This document shows positions 28,301 to 35,582 of a stretch of 46,051 nt of DNA, piece after piece. Source of the stretch: Paludibacteraceae bacterium (GTDB taxonomy: Bacteria > Bacteroidota > Bacteroidia > Bacteroidales > Paludibacteraceae). Both the position numbers and the translations under genes were made by a program. The notes beneath the pieces were generated by a model, which saw only the letters and a list, made by a program, of their open reading frames with translations, was not told the origin of the DNA and did not search any database. Where the stretch lies: assembly GCA_017508305.1 (NCBI GenBank), contig JAFVZF010000093.1, positions 1-46,051 on the forward strand, given 5' to 3'. Within the stretch, counting starts at the first letter, position 1. Every line of letters begins with the position of its first letter.

Positions 28301-29582
28301 TTACGTAATCGGTGGCATTCTCCATGCCAAAACTTTTTAGGTAGGTATCGATCTCGTAAATTTGGGGCAAACCGCCACCTGACTGTACTACAGTAGCAAA
28401 CAAGGTATTGGCATTATTGGCAGGCACCACCGATGCACCGGTTGGAGCAAAAGAAGCATTGTGTATTTTTTGGGGCTCTGCCAAGTCGGCAAATGCCACC
28501 ACATTGATGGTATTTTGATAGTTGGTGGTATTTTTGTTGGTTACCCAAACCTCAATGGCAGTAATAGAAATACCCGATGCAATATTGGGCACATCTTTCA
28601 TCCACTCATCGTAATGGTCCCTAAAATAGTGCGACAAGAAGTAGTGCCTATTTTCGTCGTACTGATCGGCTGACACCATAAAATCGGTGGTTTGCGCACC
28701 ACTGGTATTAACCGTTTGCGATTCGGATTCTTGCTGCGAGAAGACAGCACCTACGCTTAATTTACCAAATTGCAATTCTGCCTTCACACCAAACAAGCTG
28801 GTGCTACCGGTAATCAACGAACCGGTAAGCGGCATGCTTACGTTACCTGCTTCTAACTTTTTGATAATATCATCTTCCTTGCCTTCGTACTGCAATTTAA
28901 GCATCGATTGATCAAAATCAAAAGTAGCTTCGGTGTTATAGTTAAGACCAAATTTCAATTTATCGCCCACCGAACCGGTCGCATTAAGTTGGATTTTTTC
29001 GTCAAAATCGAAAGTAGGAGCCGGATTTTGTGCGCGTTCGCTCAAAGAAGGGTCTTTTAGCTTTTTAAAATTCAATCCAAAAATCAATTCGGCAGAACCT
29101 TGCAGCTGTATTTGCACGCCACCGGGACCAAACACCCTGTCCGCCTGACCAATATCAAATTTCATATCGGTCAATGAGAATTGATGTTTCTTTTCTTTCT
29201 CTTCGCGTGAGCGCTCCAAATAGTAAGATTGCATGGATTTTTGAGCCGCATACTGCAAATACTCTTCGCTGCTCAAATAAAAAGGCACGTCCAATTCGTC
29301 TTCACCAAGAGTGGTATTAAAGTAGTATTGCCCCGTTACCGGATCGTAATTAACCGTTGTTTGAATGTTATCAGGTACCGGCAAATCGGCAGGAGATTGC
29401 ACCGTTAAATCTTGGTGCGACTCGGCGTAGTTTTTTGATATGGGATAGTGCAATTCACTTTCGGCTGTAGCCTCCGGGGTAGTTTGCGACTGCTCTTGCT
29501 GCGCAAAAAGGGGTTGCAAAGGCATCACAACCACAGCAAGTAATAAAAGACAAAGACGTATGTAACGATTTAGCGATTCCAA
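22311..29582 (-). CDS. sprA: SprA, type IX secretion outer-membrane translocon
   Basis: 2423 residues, one of the largest outer-membrane proteins known. SprA (Sov in Porphyromonas) forms the giant 36-strand barrel through which type IX cargo passes; it is also needed for gliding in motile relatives. A signal peptide is at 1-27 (YIRLCLLLLAVVVMPLQPLFAQ). Typical segments are ELDVPFYLSSEEYLQYAA near 100 and FGPGGVQIQLQGSAELIFGL near 150. Repeated beta-strand-like stretches run to the C-terminus (VGISVKVLLTR, an aromatic/hydrophobic-rich barrel end). It follows ruvA by three bases, a neighbourhood found in other Bacteroidota. PorV, PorU and the Por inner-membrane genes are not in this window. Confidence 0.96.
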   Translation of the reverse strand: MESLNRYIRLCLLLLAVVVMPLQPLFAQQEQSQTTPEATAESELHYPISKNYAESHQDLTVQSPADLPVPDNIQTTVNYDPVTGQYYFNTTLGEDELDVPFYLSSEEYLQYAAQKSMQSYYLERSREEKEKKHQFSLTDMKFDIGQADRVFGPGGVQIQLQGSAELIFGLNFKKLKDPSLSERAQNPAPTFDFDEKIQLNATGSVGDKLKFGLNYNTEATFDFDQSMLKLQYEGKEDDIIKKLEAGNVSMPLTGSLITGSTSLFGVKAELQFGKLSVGAVFSQQESESQTVNTSGAQTTDFMVSADQYDENRHYFLSHYFRDHYDEWMKDVPNIASGISITAIEVWVTNKNTTNYQNTINVVAFADLAEPQKIHNASFAPTGASVVPANNANTLFATVVQSGGGLPQIYEIDTYLKSFGMENATDYVKMEGVRKLEEADYTLNKELGYISLKSALNNDEMLAVAFQYTYQGKVYTVGELSNSSGEFSKPLALKLLKSTDKSPQMPTWDLMMKNIYSLGAYQVQESKFTMNVMYKNDSTGIDLRYITEGPIAKEPLLRVMGLDHLDSHGNERPKGDGIFDFIEGYTIISQNGKIIFPVVEPFGSHLAKKLGNDPKLVEKYCFQELYDSTLTTAQEYAEKNKFYLEGEYRASSGSEIRLNAMNIPKGSVRVTAGGVVLTENVDYTVDYMMGVVTIMNQDLIDLGTPISVSVESQSMFNMQRKSLIGTSLNYAFNDHFNVGGTLMYFSEKPLTSKVTYGDDPVANTIWGLNTSYRNQFQAITDWLNKLPILNLKQASTIAFDAEFAHMIPGSARGAQGKAYIDDFESTTIGFDVRYASNWRLASTPARFAESMLSNNVEYGKNRALLSWYYIDNLFNQSTANTPSHIRKDKEQLSNHFVRQISENEIFPNRELVYGQSSYIQTLDLAYHPTERGPYNIYADSYDQNGKMKNPASKWAGIMRKLETTDFESNNIEYLEFWLMDPFVYNDGSMQGGDMYINLGDISEDILKDGRKFYENGLPTDGNMENVVTTTWGKAPTQQSVVYAFDNSVDARNAQDVGLDGLTTVEELQHESYAHFVQQLRSKLSPQVIETMEKDEYSPLNDPAGDNFHHYRGADYDAAEVGVLDRYRYYNGTEGNSKARNESDAYTTASTNKPDVEDINLDNTMGDGEKYYEYKVSLRPSDMVVGRNFITDRVTSVVTLKDGTTGTVHWYQFKIPLRDADNYISQGGIRSFKSIRFMRLYLTNFVEDVNLRFATMELVKGEWRTYTKELERGHHQDDAMIEMSSVSIEENADKTPVNYILPPGVTREIDPSQQQVRQENEQSMVIKVLNLSPKDARAMYKRLGGYDMRQYGQLEMFVHAEALPDEVNELKDNDLKLFIRLGSDYQNNYYEYEVPLTITPEGQYSNNITSDREMVWPKNNKITLPLEFLTELKKARNEEKARQGSSVTNLTPYSLMDFNNPNNRMTIVGNPSLGEVDVLMIGVRNGSRTQKSAEIWVDELLLTNFNEQGGVAARASLDLALSDFIKVNAAGRVETIGYGGVEQKVQERRQDDYYQYNVNASIELGKLFPEKANVTFPVRYSLSQEIVNPKYNPLDKDILLSDALAATGSKQMRDSILSVAQDKVTTQSLSVPAIRVGISSKKGQRPWDPANFTIGGSYSETVSQDPNTTRQVDQYCNAYGSYEFSWSPEPVEPFAKIEALKKSKYAKWLTDFGFYYAPKLVSFKTNFVRNYYEQVVRDFQEGGSALEPSFAKDFMWNNDFDFAWDLTKNIKLTLTTSNRSLINENDGGVNSELYPDEYQMWKDSVWSSLKELGSPQDYNQRFTASWAVPFNKMQLFNWINANFKYDGTYQWVNGTDVIANTASSKGTWQLDGKFNFETLYNKSSYLKEVNRKYGSSRGGQRKKPVKNFDKEITLEKGDTIVIKHRLNDKNPRIKATVDGKKYKLKYKVVDANTIRVIGKEKVTVAVNVQTGGNDPAGNVALDVTARVLMLLRNVTFNYSQTDGTILPGFRPGVTCLGLTSYNDMTAPGWDFVFGIQSDDILNRALSNGWLLTSDAIYNPVQFIHNETFKATALVEPFPGFKINVAANRQFVENRDVKLNGDSQLTNLNGSLSMSYVAIGTAFTGMGGDLFNKFLSYRSVIQSRLQQKYNPSSPFGLNSDDVLIPAFLAAYGGRNVEGVNLSSMPDFWTFLPNWQVSCNSLMRIPWFQEKFRSFNITHAYTCKYQIGSYGGDQTFIADPTYGDDFGYIEDVLTGGMTPSSRYTFNAVTINEQFSPLIGVDVNLKNSLSLKAEWRKGRNMGLNLASNQLVESHNNEYVVGLGYKFSDLKFSLRQGKSSKQVNNDLTLRADFSIKDTKTLVHKIEQNETQATAGDWVTTFKFLANYVFSERISFNLFYDLQMRTPVVSTSYPTTISEVGISVKVLLTR

Positions 29583-29585
29583 CTC

Positions 29586-30182
29586 CTACAACAATTTTAG
29601 GGCTTTCTTAATAACTTGTTCTACGGATAGCGCAGGGTCATCGGATAAAATCTTTGCCACCACTTTTTGCGATTGAGTCGCTGCAAATCCTAACATAGAC
29701 AATGCAGCTACTGCTTCTGCAGCAATTTGTTGGTTGGGTGCCGATGGAGCTGCCATACCGACAGTGTTTGCCACCACATCCAATTCTTTTATCTTGTCTT
29801 TAAGGTCTACCAATATACGTTGCGCTGTTTTTAAGCCAATACCTTTTACCGATTTAATGGCATTTACATTTTCGGTTTGTATGGCCTGACAGAGTTCTGC
29901 CACCGACAACGAAGATAAAATCATACGTGCCGTTCCAGCTCCCACACCCGACACCGAAATAAGCAATAAAAACATACGCCTTTCGGTCGAGGTTGCAAAT
30001 CCATACAATACAAAAGCATCCTCCCTGATGGATTCGTACAAGAATAATTTAGCTACCGATTTATCTTGTATCGCGCTATACGTTTGTAGCGATATATTAA
30101 CCATATAGCCTACACCTTGGTTCTCCAACACTGCGTAGGTTGGGGTTATTTCCACTATATCGCCTTTAACGTATTCTAACAT
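29586..30182 (-). CDS. ruvA: Holliday junction branch-migration protein RuvA
   Basis: 198 residues; binds Holliday junctions and loads RuvB. Domain I is the OB fold ([32 protein letters not shown]), domain II has two helix-hairpin-helix motifs ([17 protein letters not shown] and [19 protein letters not shown]), and domain III at the end contacts RuvB ([10 protein letters not shown]). Shares a transcript with sprA. The promoter with TTG-N20-TAATTTTG is at 30211-30241. Confidence 0.97.
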   Translation of the reverse strand: MLEYVKGDIVEITPTYAVLENQGVGYMVNISLQTYSAIQDKSVAKLFLYESIREDAFVLYGFATSTERRMFLLLISVSGVGAGTARMILSSLSVAELCQAIQTENVNAIKSVKGIGLKTAQRILVDLKDKIKELDVVANTVGMAAPSAPNQQIAAEAVAALSMLGFAATQSQKVVAKILSDDPALSVEQVIKKALKLL

Positions 30183-30210
30183 TTTTTACGTATCTACAAG
30201 TTTGAGCCGA

Positions 30211-30241
30211 CAAAATTAGTACAAATCAAATAATCCTGCAA
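30211..30241 (-). promoter_or_regulatory. ruvA-sprA promoter
   Basis: TTG at 30239-30241, 20-base spacer, TAATTTTG at 30211-30218 on the minus strand. It matches the consensus with one extra spacer base. Confidence 0.6.
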
Positions 30242-30288
30242 TATATCAACGTAGTAATGGCAAAAATCGTATATAGTTTTAAGTTAAA

Positions 30289-30318
30289 AAAATCCAAAAG
30301 TTTGCACTTTTGGATTTT
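30289..30318. terminator. Terminator downstream of btuG-like gene
   Basis: Perfect 13-bp stem (AAATCCAAAAGT core) with loop TTGC and A/T-tracts on both flanks. It ends the btuB-btuG transcript and can work in either direction. Confidence 0.85.
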
Positions 30319-30336
30319 ATATTTCGACAGTAGCAT

Positions 30337-31464
30337 TTACTGCCAAAAGGCAATGCTTCCGGGTATATCACCTGTCGTCTGTTTCCACTGCAATTGTCCT
30401 TGTACATTGCAATAAAACAGCGTACCCGGTGTTACAAAATTAGCTGCATCTGTTACCAATATATCGCCCGTAATAGGATGAACAGCAATGGAATACGGAT
30501 ACACAATTTGTTTTTTTACATCGTCCGACAGAAAAGAGCTGTTGTCTATTTGCTGCGTATTGAGTTGCAAGGTATAGTAGTGGTATTCGGTTTGATACAA
30601 AGGAGCTGGCCCATAAACGATGTCAATGATATAAGCCACATCATCTTTAATAGCATAAGCAGTAACCCCCTTCCCCAATGCTTTGACGGTCTTGTCCATG
30701 GTATTAACAGCATACAAATTGGAAGCCACATCGGCATAATTACCTCTACTGCTTACATACAACGTACCGTTAGGAGCTAAAAACATACGATACAGGTTGA
30801 TCGCTACCGGAATTTTCTCTTCTTCTACAAAACTATCCATATTGACCACCGAAATGGTATTGTCGTAATTTTCGGGAGTATATCCACCCGAATTTGCCAC
30901 GAACAATTTACCATCCTTCACCACCATCTCTTCGGGTTGACGGCCTACTGTCACTTGTCTGCCTAACATCAAGCTAACGGTATCCACCTCCATTACAAAA
31001 CCTAATTGCGTACCATCGGTTTGCATCTGTCCTGCATAAGAACTAAAATATGCCTTGCCATTGGCAAAAGCAGCACTGCGAGCATTGGGAATTTGCAACG
31101 AGGCAAGATGAGTAGCTGTTTTCGCATCCATTACCTCTACCAAATTAGAGCCATTGATAATGGCATACATTTTACTTCCATACACATACAATCCTGTGCC
31201 CACATCGCCCAATCCATCTACCACCTGTGGATTACGCTTGCTAAACACATCATTTTGATAGTAACCTGTGGCATAATCAAAATAATCAAGTATGGCCTTA
31301 TTGGCACCCATAGTACCCTCATTGAGCAAATAAAATCCACTATAAGTAGGATTTTGAACAGGGTCAGTTACCGGCACTCCTTCGGGCATAGGAGGTTCGG
31401 GGGTACATGCTATCATCAACAGCGACAAGCATGTCAGCAAGAAAAAAGGTTTTCTTCTTTTCAT
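30337..31464 (-). CDS. btuG: BtuG-like surface B12-binding beta-propeller lipoprotein
   Basis: 375 residues. N-terminal signal with a lipobox-like MIAC (Cys20), so probably a lipoprotein. The rest is a YncE/DUF5074-type beta-propeller: repeating blades such as VDGLGDVGTGLYVYGSKMYAIINGSNLVEVMDAKT, VVKDGKLFVANSGGYTPENYDNTISVVNM and APNGTLYVSSRGNY. Bacteroides BtuG has this size and fold, sits on the cell surface and captures cobalamin for BtuB. The gene lies 27 bases after btuB on the same strand, under the same riboswitch, and that context makes BtuG far likelier than a generic propeller. B12-contact residues cannot be verified by eye. Confidence 0.85.
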   Translation of the reverse strand: MKRRKPFFLLTCLSLLMIACTPEPPMPEGVPVTDPVQNPTYSGFYLLNEGTMGANKAILDYFDYATGYYQNDVFSKRNPQVVDGLGDVGTGLYVYGSKMYAIINGSNLVEVMDAKTATHLASLQIPNARSAAFANGKAYFSSYAGQMQTDGTQLGFVMEVDTVSLMLGRQVTVGRQPEEMVVKDGKLFVANSGGYTPENYDNTISVVNMDSFVEEEKIPVAINLYRMFLAPNGTLYVSSRGNYADVASNLYAVNTMDKTVKALGKGVTAYAIKDDVAYIIDIVYGPAPLYQTEYHYYTLQLNTQQIDNSSFLSDDVKKQIVYPYSIAVHPITGDILVTDAANFVTPGTLFYCNVQGQLQWKQTTGDIPGSIAFWQ

Positions 31465-31491
31465 TTTAGACTATTTAAATTGGTTATACTA

Positions 31492-33513
31492 CTATTCGAT
31501 GGTTACTTTGAAGGTCATTTTGCCATTGATGCCGGGCATGGGGTAGCCTCTCACCACCTCGTACTGGAGATTAGCAAGGTTATTTACATCGACCGACACA
31601 TAAAAATGACAGCGTTTACCTGTCCACTCTTTGCCTAATGACAAATCGTGCGTAGAGAACGGTTCTACATAGTTAATTGGGATATTGGCACTTTGTTCGT
31701 AACGTTTTCCCGTATAAATACAGCTGTAATGCAAATGCCATCCTTTATAGCCCAACTGAAAAAGCGCCGAAAAACTATGCCAAGGCGTATAGGGAATTTG
31801 CCCTCCATAGTAGGGACTATTGGGATAGGTAATATCTTGCGCCCTCGTAAACGTATAGGTTCCTTTTATGCCCATCGTCCAATCTTCGCGCCACCTAAAT
31901 CCCATATCAAAACTTACATCTGTTCCTATAACGCGCACTTTTCCTATGTTCATCATTTGCCACCTAAACGGATTGGCAGCAGGTACCGACACAATTTTAT
32001 TGGTCACATAATTGTAATAGGCATCCGCCTGAATACCCATCGACTCCAACACCTTACCTGCCCATTGAAACCGATACGTAATCCCTATATCCACCTGATC
32101 GACAAACTCCGGTTGTAACGACGAGTTGCATATAAAGGTGTAGTACAAATCGTTAAAGGTAGGCATGCGAAACACCCTTTTATAAAATGCCCTGATATCA
32201 AACAGTTCGGTAAGAATGGGCCTAACAGACAGCAAAACAGCAGGCGTAAATACATTTCTATTGGGCGATGCTACTCCTTTTTGGAGCGTTTCGCTTACAA
32301 AAGTTCCTAAAACAGACGCATTTACCTTTACGTATTGCCAATTAAAATCGGTGGCCAAAGAGAGCAAGCCTGTATAACGCATGGGAAAGACAAAATTCTT
32401 AACATCGGCTTGCAGATAGTTCCACTGAAAGTCGGCAGATAAGGCAACTTTCCACCAACGATACAGCGTAAAAGCATTGGCAAGCGAGGCATACACTTCT
32501 TGTTGGCGATAGCTTTGATCAATGTATTGCGTGGTAGTATCAGGATTCAAGTAGCGCGTATAGTCGTAAGCATACTTTGCCTTTGCCAATAATTCGTAAA
32601 AAGAGAGCACCTGTTTTTGAAAGGATGCTTGCACAAAAAAGTTATCATCCCACTGACGCTGATGGTGCTCGTACACATTGCGTGCCACATAACCGGGCAA
32701 TCCCCGTTGCGAATAGTAGTTGTACACTTGCGCTTTCCACTGCCCTTTGTAAAGTTTGCCAAAAACAGCCGCTTCTGTACGCACTGCATTGATATCGGCA
32801 TTTTCGCGCACCATGGTTGTATCGTACAGCAATGCACCATTAGGGGCTATTTTTTTATGCTGAAAATGATAGCGACCGGTAGCGTAGGTATATTCGGCAC
32901 TAACAGAAGTGCTGATGTTCTCCGACCACTTTTGCTGCCACAGCAAAGATGGATTCGCTAATCCAAACGACCCAGCCTTCATGGTTGCTGTAAATCGTGT
33001 TTTACCTTGCGTAAACTGGGGAACTTTGGTGGTTAAATAAATAGTTCCTGCCGCCCCATAATCTTTTGCCGACTGCAAGATATCGGTTTTTTGACCATTG
33101 TAGAGCTTTATTTCTTCTAAATTATCGATAGAAAAACGTCCCAAGTCTATTTGTCCATTCTGGGCATTTCCCAACTGAATACCATCGTAAAACACGCCCA
33201 TTTGCTGCGTACCCATACTCCTAATATTGATGGTTTTAATGCCACCTACACCCCCATAATCTTTGAGTTGCACCCCCGAAAAAAAACGTATAGCATCGGC
33301 TACCGACTGGGTATTAAGCAAGGTAAGCGTTTTATTATCCATGGTTTGCAAGGGTGCCACAGACGCCTTACGACGAGGTTGTGCAAACTCTATCTCCTCC
33401 AACTCATAAATTTTTGTGGTATCAAAAGAGCTAACTACAACCATATCAGCATACATCGCAGACGACGCACACCAACAAAACAGCCATAAGAGTAAAGAAA
33501 GTTTTGATTGCAT
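31492..33513 (-). CDS. btuB: TonB-dependent cobalamin receptor BtuB
   Basis: 673 residues. Signal peptide at about 1-22. A TonB box-like segment and plug domain follow (LQTMDNKTLTLLNTQSVADAIRFFSGV, GGIKTINIRSMGTQQMGVFYDGIQL), then a barrel of alternating aromatic strands ending in GKMTFKVTIE. The length is typical of BtuB. It transports B12 across the outer membrane using TonB energy. A cobalamin riboswitch sits directly upstream and a BtuG-like partner directly downstream, which fixes the substrate more firmly than the protein sequence alone. Note that TonB receptors for other ligands look alike, so the riboswitch is the deciding evidence. Confidence 0.93.
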   Translation of the reverse strand: MQSKLSLLLWLFCWCASSAMYADMVVVSSFDTTKIYELEEIEFAQPRRKASVAPLQTMDNKTLTLLNTQSVADAIRFFSGVQLKDYGGVGGIKTINIRSMGTQQMGVFYDGIQLGNAQNGQIDLGRFSIDNLEEIKLYNGQKTDILQSAKDYGAAGTIYLTTKVPQFTQGKTRFTATMKAGSFGLANPSLLWQQKWSENISTSVSAEYTYATGRYHFQHKKIAPNGALLYDTTMVRENADINAVRTEAAVFGKLYKGQWKAQVYNYYSQRGLPGYVARNVYEHHQRQWDDNFFVQASFQKQVLSFYELLAKAKYAYDYTRYLNPDTTTQYIDQSYRQQEVYASLANAFTLYRWWKVALSADFQWNYLQADVKNFVFPMRYTGLLSLATDFNWQYVKVNASVLGTFVSETLQKGVASPNRNVFTPAVLLSVRPILTELFDIRAFYKRVFRMPTFNDLYYTFICNSSLQPEFVDQVDIGITYRFQWAGKVLESMGIQADAYYNYVTNKIVSVPAANPFRWQMMNIGKVRVIGTDVSFDMGFRWREDWTMGIKGTYTFTRAQDITYPNSPYYGGQIPYTPWHSFSALFQLGYKGWHLHYSCIYTGKRYEQSANIPINYVEPFSTHDLSLGKEWTGKRCHFYVSVDVNNLANLQYEVVRGYPMPGINGKMTFKVTIE

Positions 33514-33552
33514 AAAATCAGCTTTTTTCGCGAAAGCTATTTCTTTTCACAT

Positions 33553-33722
33553 CGTAGTGGCAGGTCTTCTGACTTGTTCCGTTTTAAACTCCTTCCCAAC
33601 CCTATAAGAGTCAGTGGCATAGTATTGTTCAAAACACACAGGAACTTACAGCAGCGCGACTGTTCAGGATTTGCACCTGATTCCCTTTTCAACAAAGCGA
33701 CGAACGTCGCTTCATCACCAAC
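33553..33722 (-). promoter_or_regulatory. Cobalamin (adenosylcobalamin) riboswitch
   Basis: The B12 box AGTCAGAAGACCTGCC is at 33558-33573 (minus strand), near-perfect to the consensus. Upstream are the other conserved parts: GGTGCAAATCCTGAACAGTC and GCTGCTGTAA (33650-33685), and AATGCCACTG-like P7/P8 sequences between. The element ends 44 bases before btuB. A short stem AGCTTT/AAAGCT precedes the btuB ATG, so control is probably translational. Binding of B12 would reduce btuB-btuG expression. Confidence 0.93.
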
Positions 33723-33729
33723 AAGGGGG

Positions 33730-33759
33730 CAAAGGTACGATTTTTTTTTGTAACACCAA
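33730..33759 (-). promoter_or_regulatory. btuB promoter
   Basis: TTG (33757-33759), exactly 19 bases, TACCTTTG (33730-33737) on the minus strand. The TTG lies within a long palindrome, so a regulator binding there could affect initiation. Confidence 0.75.
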
Positions 33760-33789
33760 TTTTTGAACAAAAAATTGGTGTTACAAAAA
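33743..33789. repeat. Long palindrome overlapping the btuB promoter
   Basis: GTAACACCAATTTTT (33749-33763) is followed by GAAC and its perfect reverse complement with one extra A. T- and A-tracts extend the symmetry outward to 33743-33789. There is no U-tract in the right place for an intrinsic terminator in either direction. Confidence 0.65.
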
Positions 33790-33885
33790 ATTGGTGATTT
33801 GGTGATTTGGTGATTTGGTGAGGCGGTGATTTGGTGAGGCGGTGATTTGGTGAGGCGGTGATTTGGTGAGGCGGTGAGGCGATTC
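33784..33885. repeat. GGTGATTT/GGTGAGGC tandem array
   Basis: About 100 bases of units GGTGATTT and GGTGAGGC (8 bases each, mostly paired as a 16-base unit) repeated in head-to-tail order. The words also occur at 846-880. Short ORFs through it (repetitive Thr/Ser/Pro/His) are not credible genes. Confidence 0.8.
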
Positions 33886-34022
33886 AATCTGACGACATTT
33901 GGTGGAGGTCGGAAAAAGATTTATATGTGCAAAAACGTTAAGCAAAATGTGTTGTTTGAGCGAAGCGAGTTCACATTTTGTAGTTTTTGTATGTAAAATT
34001 ATTCCATGTTTTTTCTCGTGAC
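33886..34022. other. Gene-free spacer with an inverted repeat
   Basis: CAAAATGTG (33943-33951) and CACATTTTG (33972-33980) form a 9-base perfect inverted repeat around GAGCGAAGCGAG. Nothing else recognised. Confidence 0.45.
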
Positions 34023-34211
34023 TCGGCATAGTCAAGTATACTTGCCTCTGCGCTCGCTACTCGAAAAAATCCCGACCGGAAACCAAGTCGGAAGATGAAG
34101 CGCCGAAACAAAAAGGCATTGCGATTTTGAACCACGGACGCACGAGCCGTGCGTCCCTACTTTCGACTTGTGACTTTTGACTTGCGACTTAATTCGGGCT
34201 TGCCCGAATTA
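34023..34211. repeat. Dispersed intergenic repeat, copy B, with embedded hairpins
   Basis: Shared blocks with copy A: TCGGCATAGTCAAG...CTTGC-TCTGCGCTC at 34023-34056 (palindrome CAAGTATACTTG at 34033-34044) and CTTTCGACTTGTGACTTTTGAC onward from 34160. Between them is a stem of GGACGCAC/GTGCGTCC (34136-34156). It ends with TAATTCGGGC-TT-GCCCGAATTA (34190-34211), which overlaps the stop codon of the symporter gene. The palindrome in copy A has different bases but is still symmetric. Confidence 0.65.
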
Positions 34212-35582
34212 ATGCTCAATAGTAGGATCGTACTCGTTGATACGATCGTCAGAAAGGTATTTTTTTGTTTCCGACGCTACGATACCGCTAAGAAGCAACA
34301 AAGACACAAGGTTTGGCACCGCCATCAGCGCATTGGCACAATCGGAAAACACCCAAACCAAATCCAATTTAGCCACGCATCCTATAAACACTGCCACCGA
34401 CCAAATAATACGAAAAGCAAGCAGTATTTTCTTTCCGCCTAAATGTTCAACGCACCGCTCAGCGTAATAAGACCAGCCCAATATAGTAGAAAAAACAAAA
34501 GACAACAAAGCAATGGTAAGCAAGCCGTTGCCCCATGCATGTAGTTTACCAAATGCCATGCTGGTAAGAATCGCTCCGTCCGAAAAATCGATATCAGGAT
34601 ATGCCAATACACTCGAAACCAACACGATACCCGTTAAGGCACAAATAATAACCGTATCCCAAAAAGTAGCCGTCGAAGACACCAACGCTTGGTTTACCGC
34701 ATTATCTGTTTTGGCTGCAGCCGAAACAATAGGAGCAGACCCCATACCCGACTCGTTAGAGAATAAACCGCGCGAAATACCATAGCGCATTGCCAACATA
34801 GTACCGCCACCTGCAAATCCGCCTCCAACAGCCTCAAGACTAAAAGCAGACTTAAGTATCAACAACAAGGCATCGTCAATCCAAGTATAATTTAAAAGCA
34901 GAATCGCTACACAGCCTATAATGTAAATAACAGCCATAATGGGCACAAAAACCTCGCACACGCGCGAGAGCCATTTAATTCCCCCCATCGTTACCAACCC
35001 GATTAAAGTTGCCATAACAAAGCCAGTAACGTAAGTAGAAACTCCAAAGTTTTCTTGCATCAAGGTGGATACCGAGTTGGCTTGCGTCATATTACCAATA
35101 CCAAATGCAGCACAAATCGTTGCGATGCAAAAGAACACAGAAAGCCATTTCATTTTGAGGGCTTTTTCGATAACCACCATCGGACCACCTATCATGGTTC
35201 CGTCGGAAGTTTTGTAGCGGTATTTTACCGAAAGTAGAGCCTCGGCATACTTAGTTGCCACCCCAAAGACACCCGTTAGCCAGCACCAAAAAACGGCACC
35301 CGGACCGCCCAAAGCGATGGCAGTTCCTACACCGATAATGTTTCCCGTTCCAATGGTAGCAGCCATCGCAACCATCAATGCGCTAAAATTGCTAATATCG
35401 CCTCCTGCAGAACTGCCCTTTAACGACAATTTAATGGCTTTACCTATGTAACGCTGTATGCCACCCGTACGGAAAGTTAAGAACAAGTGCGTACCAAACA
35501 GCAGGACTACCATAGGGACGCCCCACAAAAACGCACTAAATTGAGATAAGATATCTAATACTATATGCTGAATTTCACTCAT
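34209..35582 (-). CDS. Alanine/glycine:cation symporter (AGCS family)
   Basis: 457 residues, about 10-11 transmembrane helices. Visible AGCS elements: [51 protein letters not shown], and [29 protein letters not shown]. These transport Ala or Gly with Na+ or H+ across the inner membrane. Its start overlaps the lptB stop by eight bases. Linking an amino-acid symporter to lptB is probably operon accretion rather than shared function. Confidence 0.93.
   Translation of the reverse strand: MSEIQHIVLDILSQFSAFLWGVPMVVLLFGTHLFLTFRTGGIQRYIGKAIKLSLKGSSAGGDISNFSALMVAMAATIGTGNIIGVGTAIALGGPGAVFWCWLTGVFGVATKYAEALLSVKYRYKTSDGTMIGGPMVVIEKALKMKWLSVFFCIATICAAFGIGNMTQANSVSTLMQENFGVSTYVTGFVMATLIGLVTMGGIKWLSRVCEVFVPIMAVIYIIGCVAILLLNYTWIDDALLLILKSAFSLEAVGGGFAGGGTMLAMRYGISRGLFSNESGMGSAPIVSAAAKTDNAVNQALVSSTATFWDTVIICALTGIVLVSSVLAYPDIDFSDGAILTSMAFGKLHAWGNGLLTIALLSFVFSTILGWSYYAERCVEHLGGKKILLAFRIIWSVAVFIGCVAKLDLVWVFSDCANALMAVPNLVSLLLLSGIVASETKKYLSDDRINEYDPTIEH

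Noticed and set aside
33749..33783. Palindrome as an intrinsic terminator
   Set aside because: Downstream of the stem there is an A-run on both strands and no U-tract.
33784..33885. Possible CRISPR array
   Set aside because: Units are 8-16 bases with no unique spacers; it is a simple tandem repeat.
33781..34035. 84-residue minus-strand ORF through the repeat region
   Set aside because: It reads repeat words (repetitive Lys/Ser/Pro/His) and has no promoter or neighbour support.
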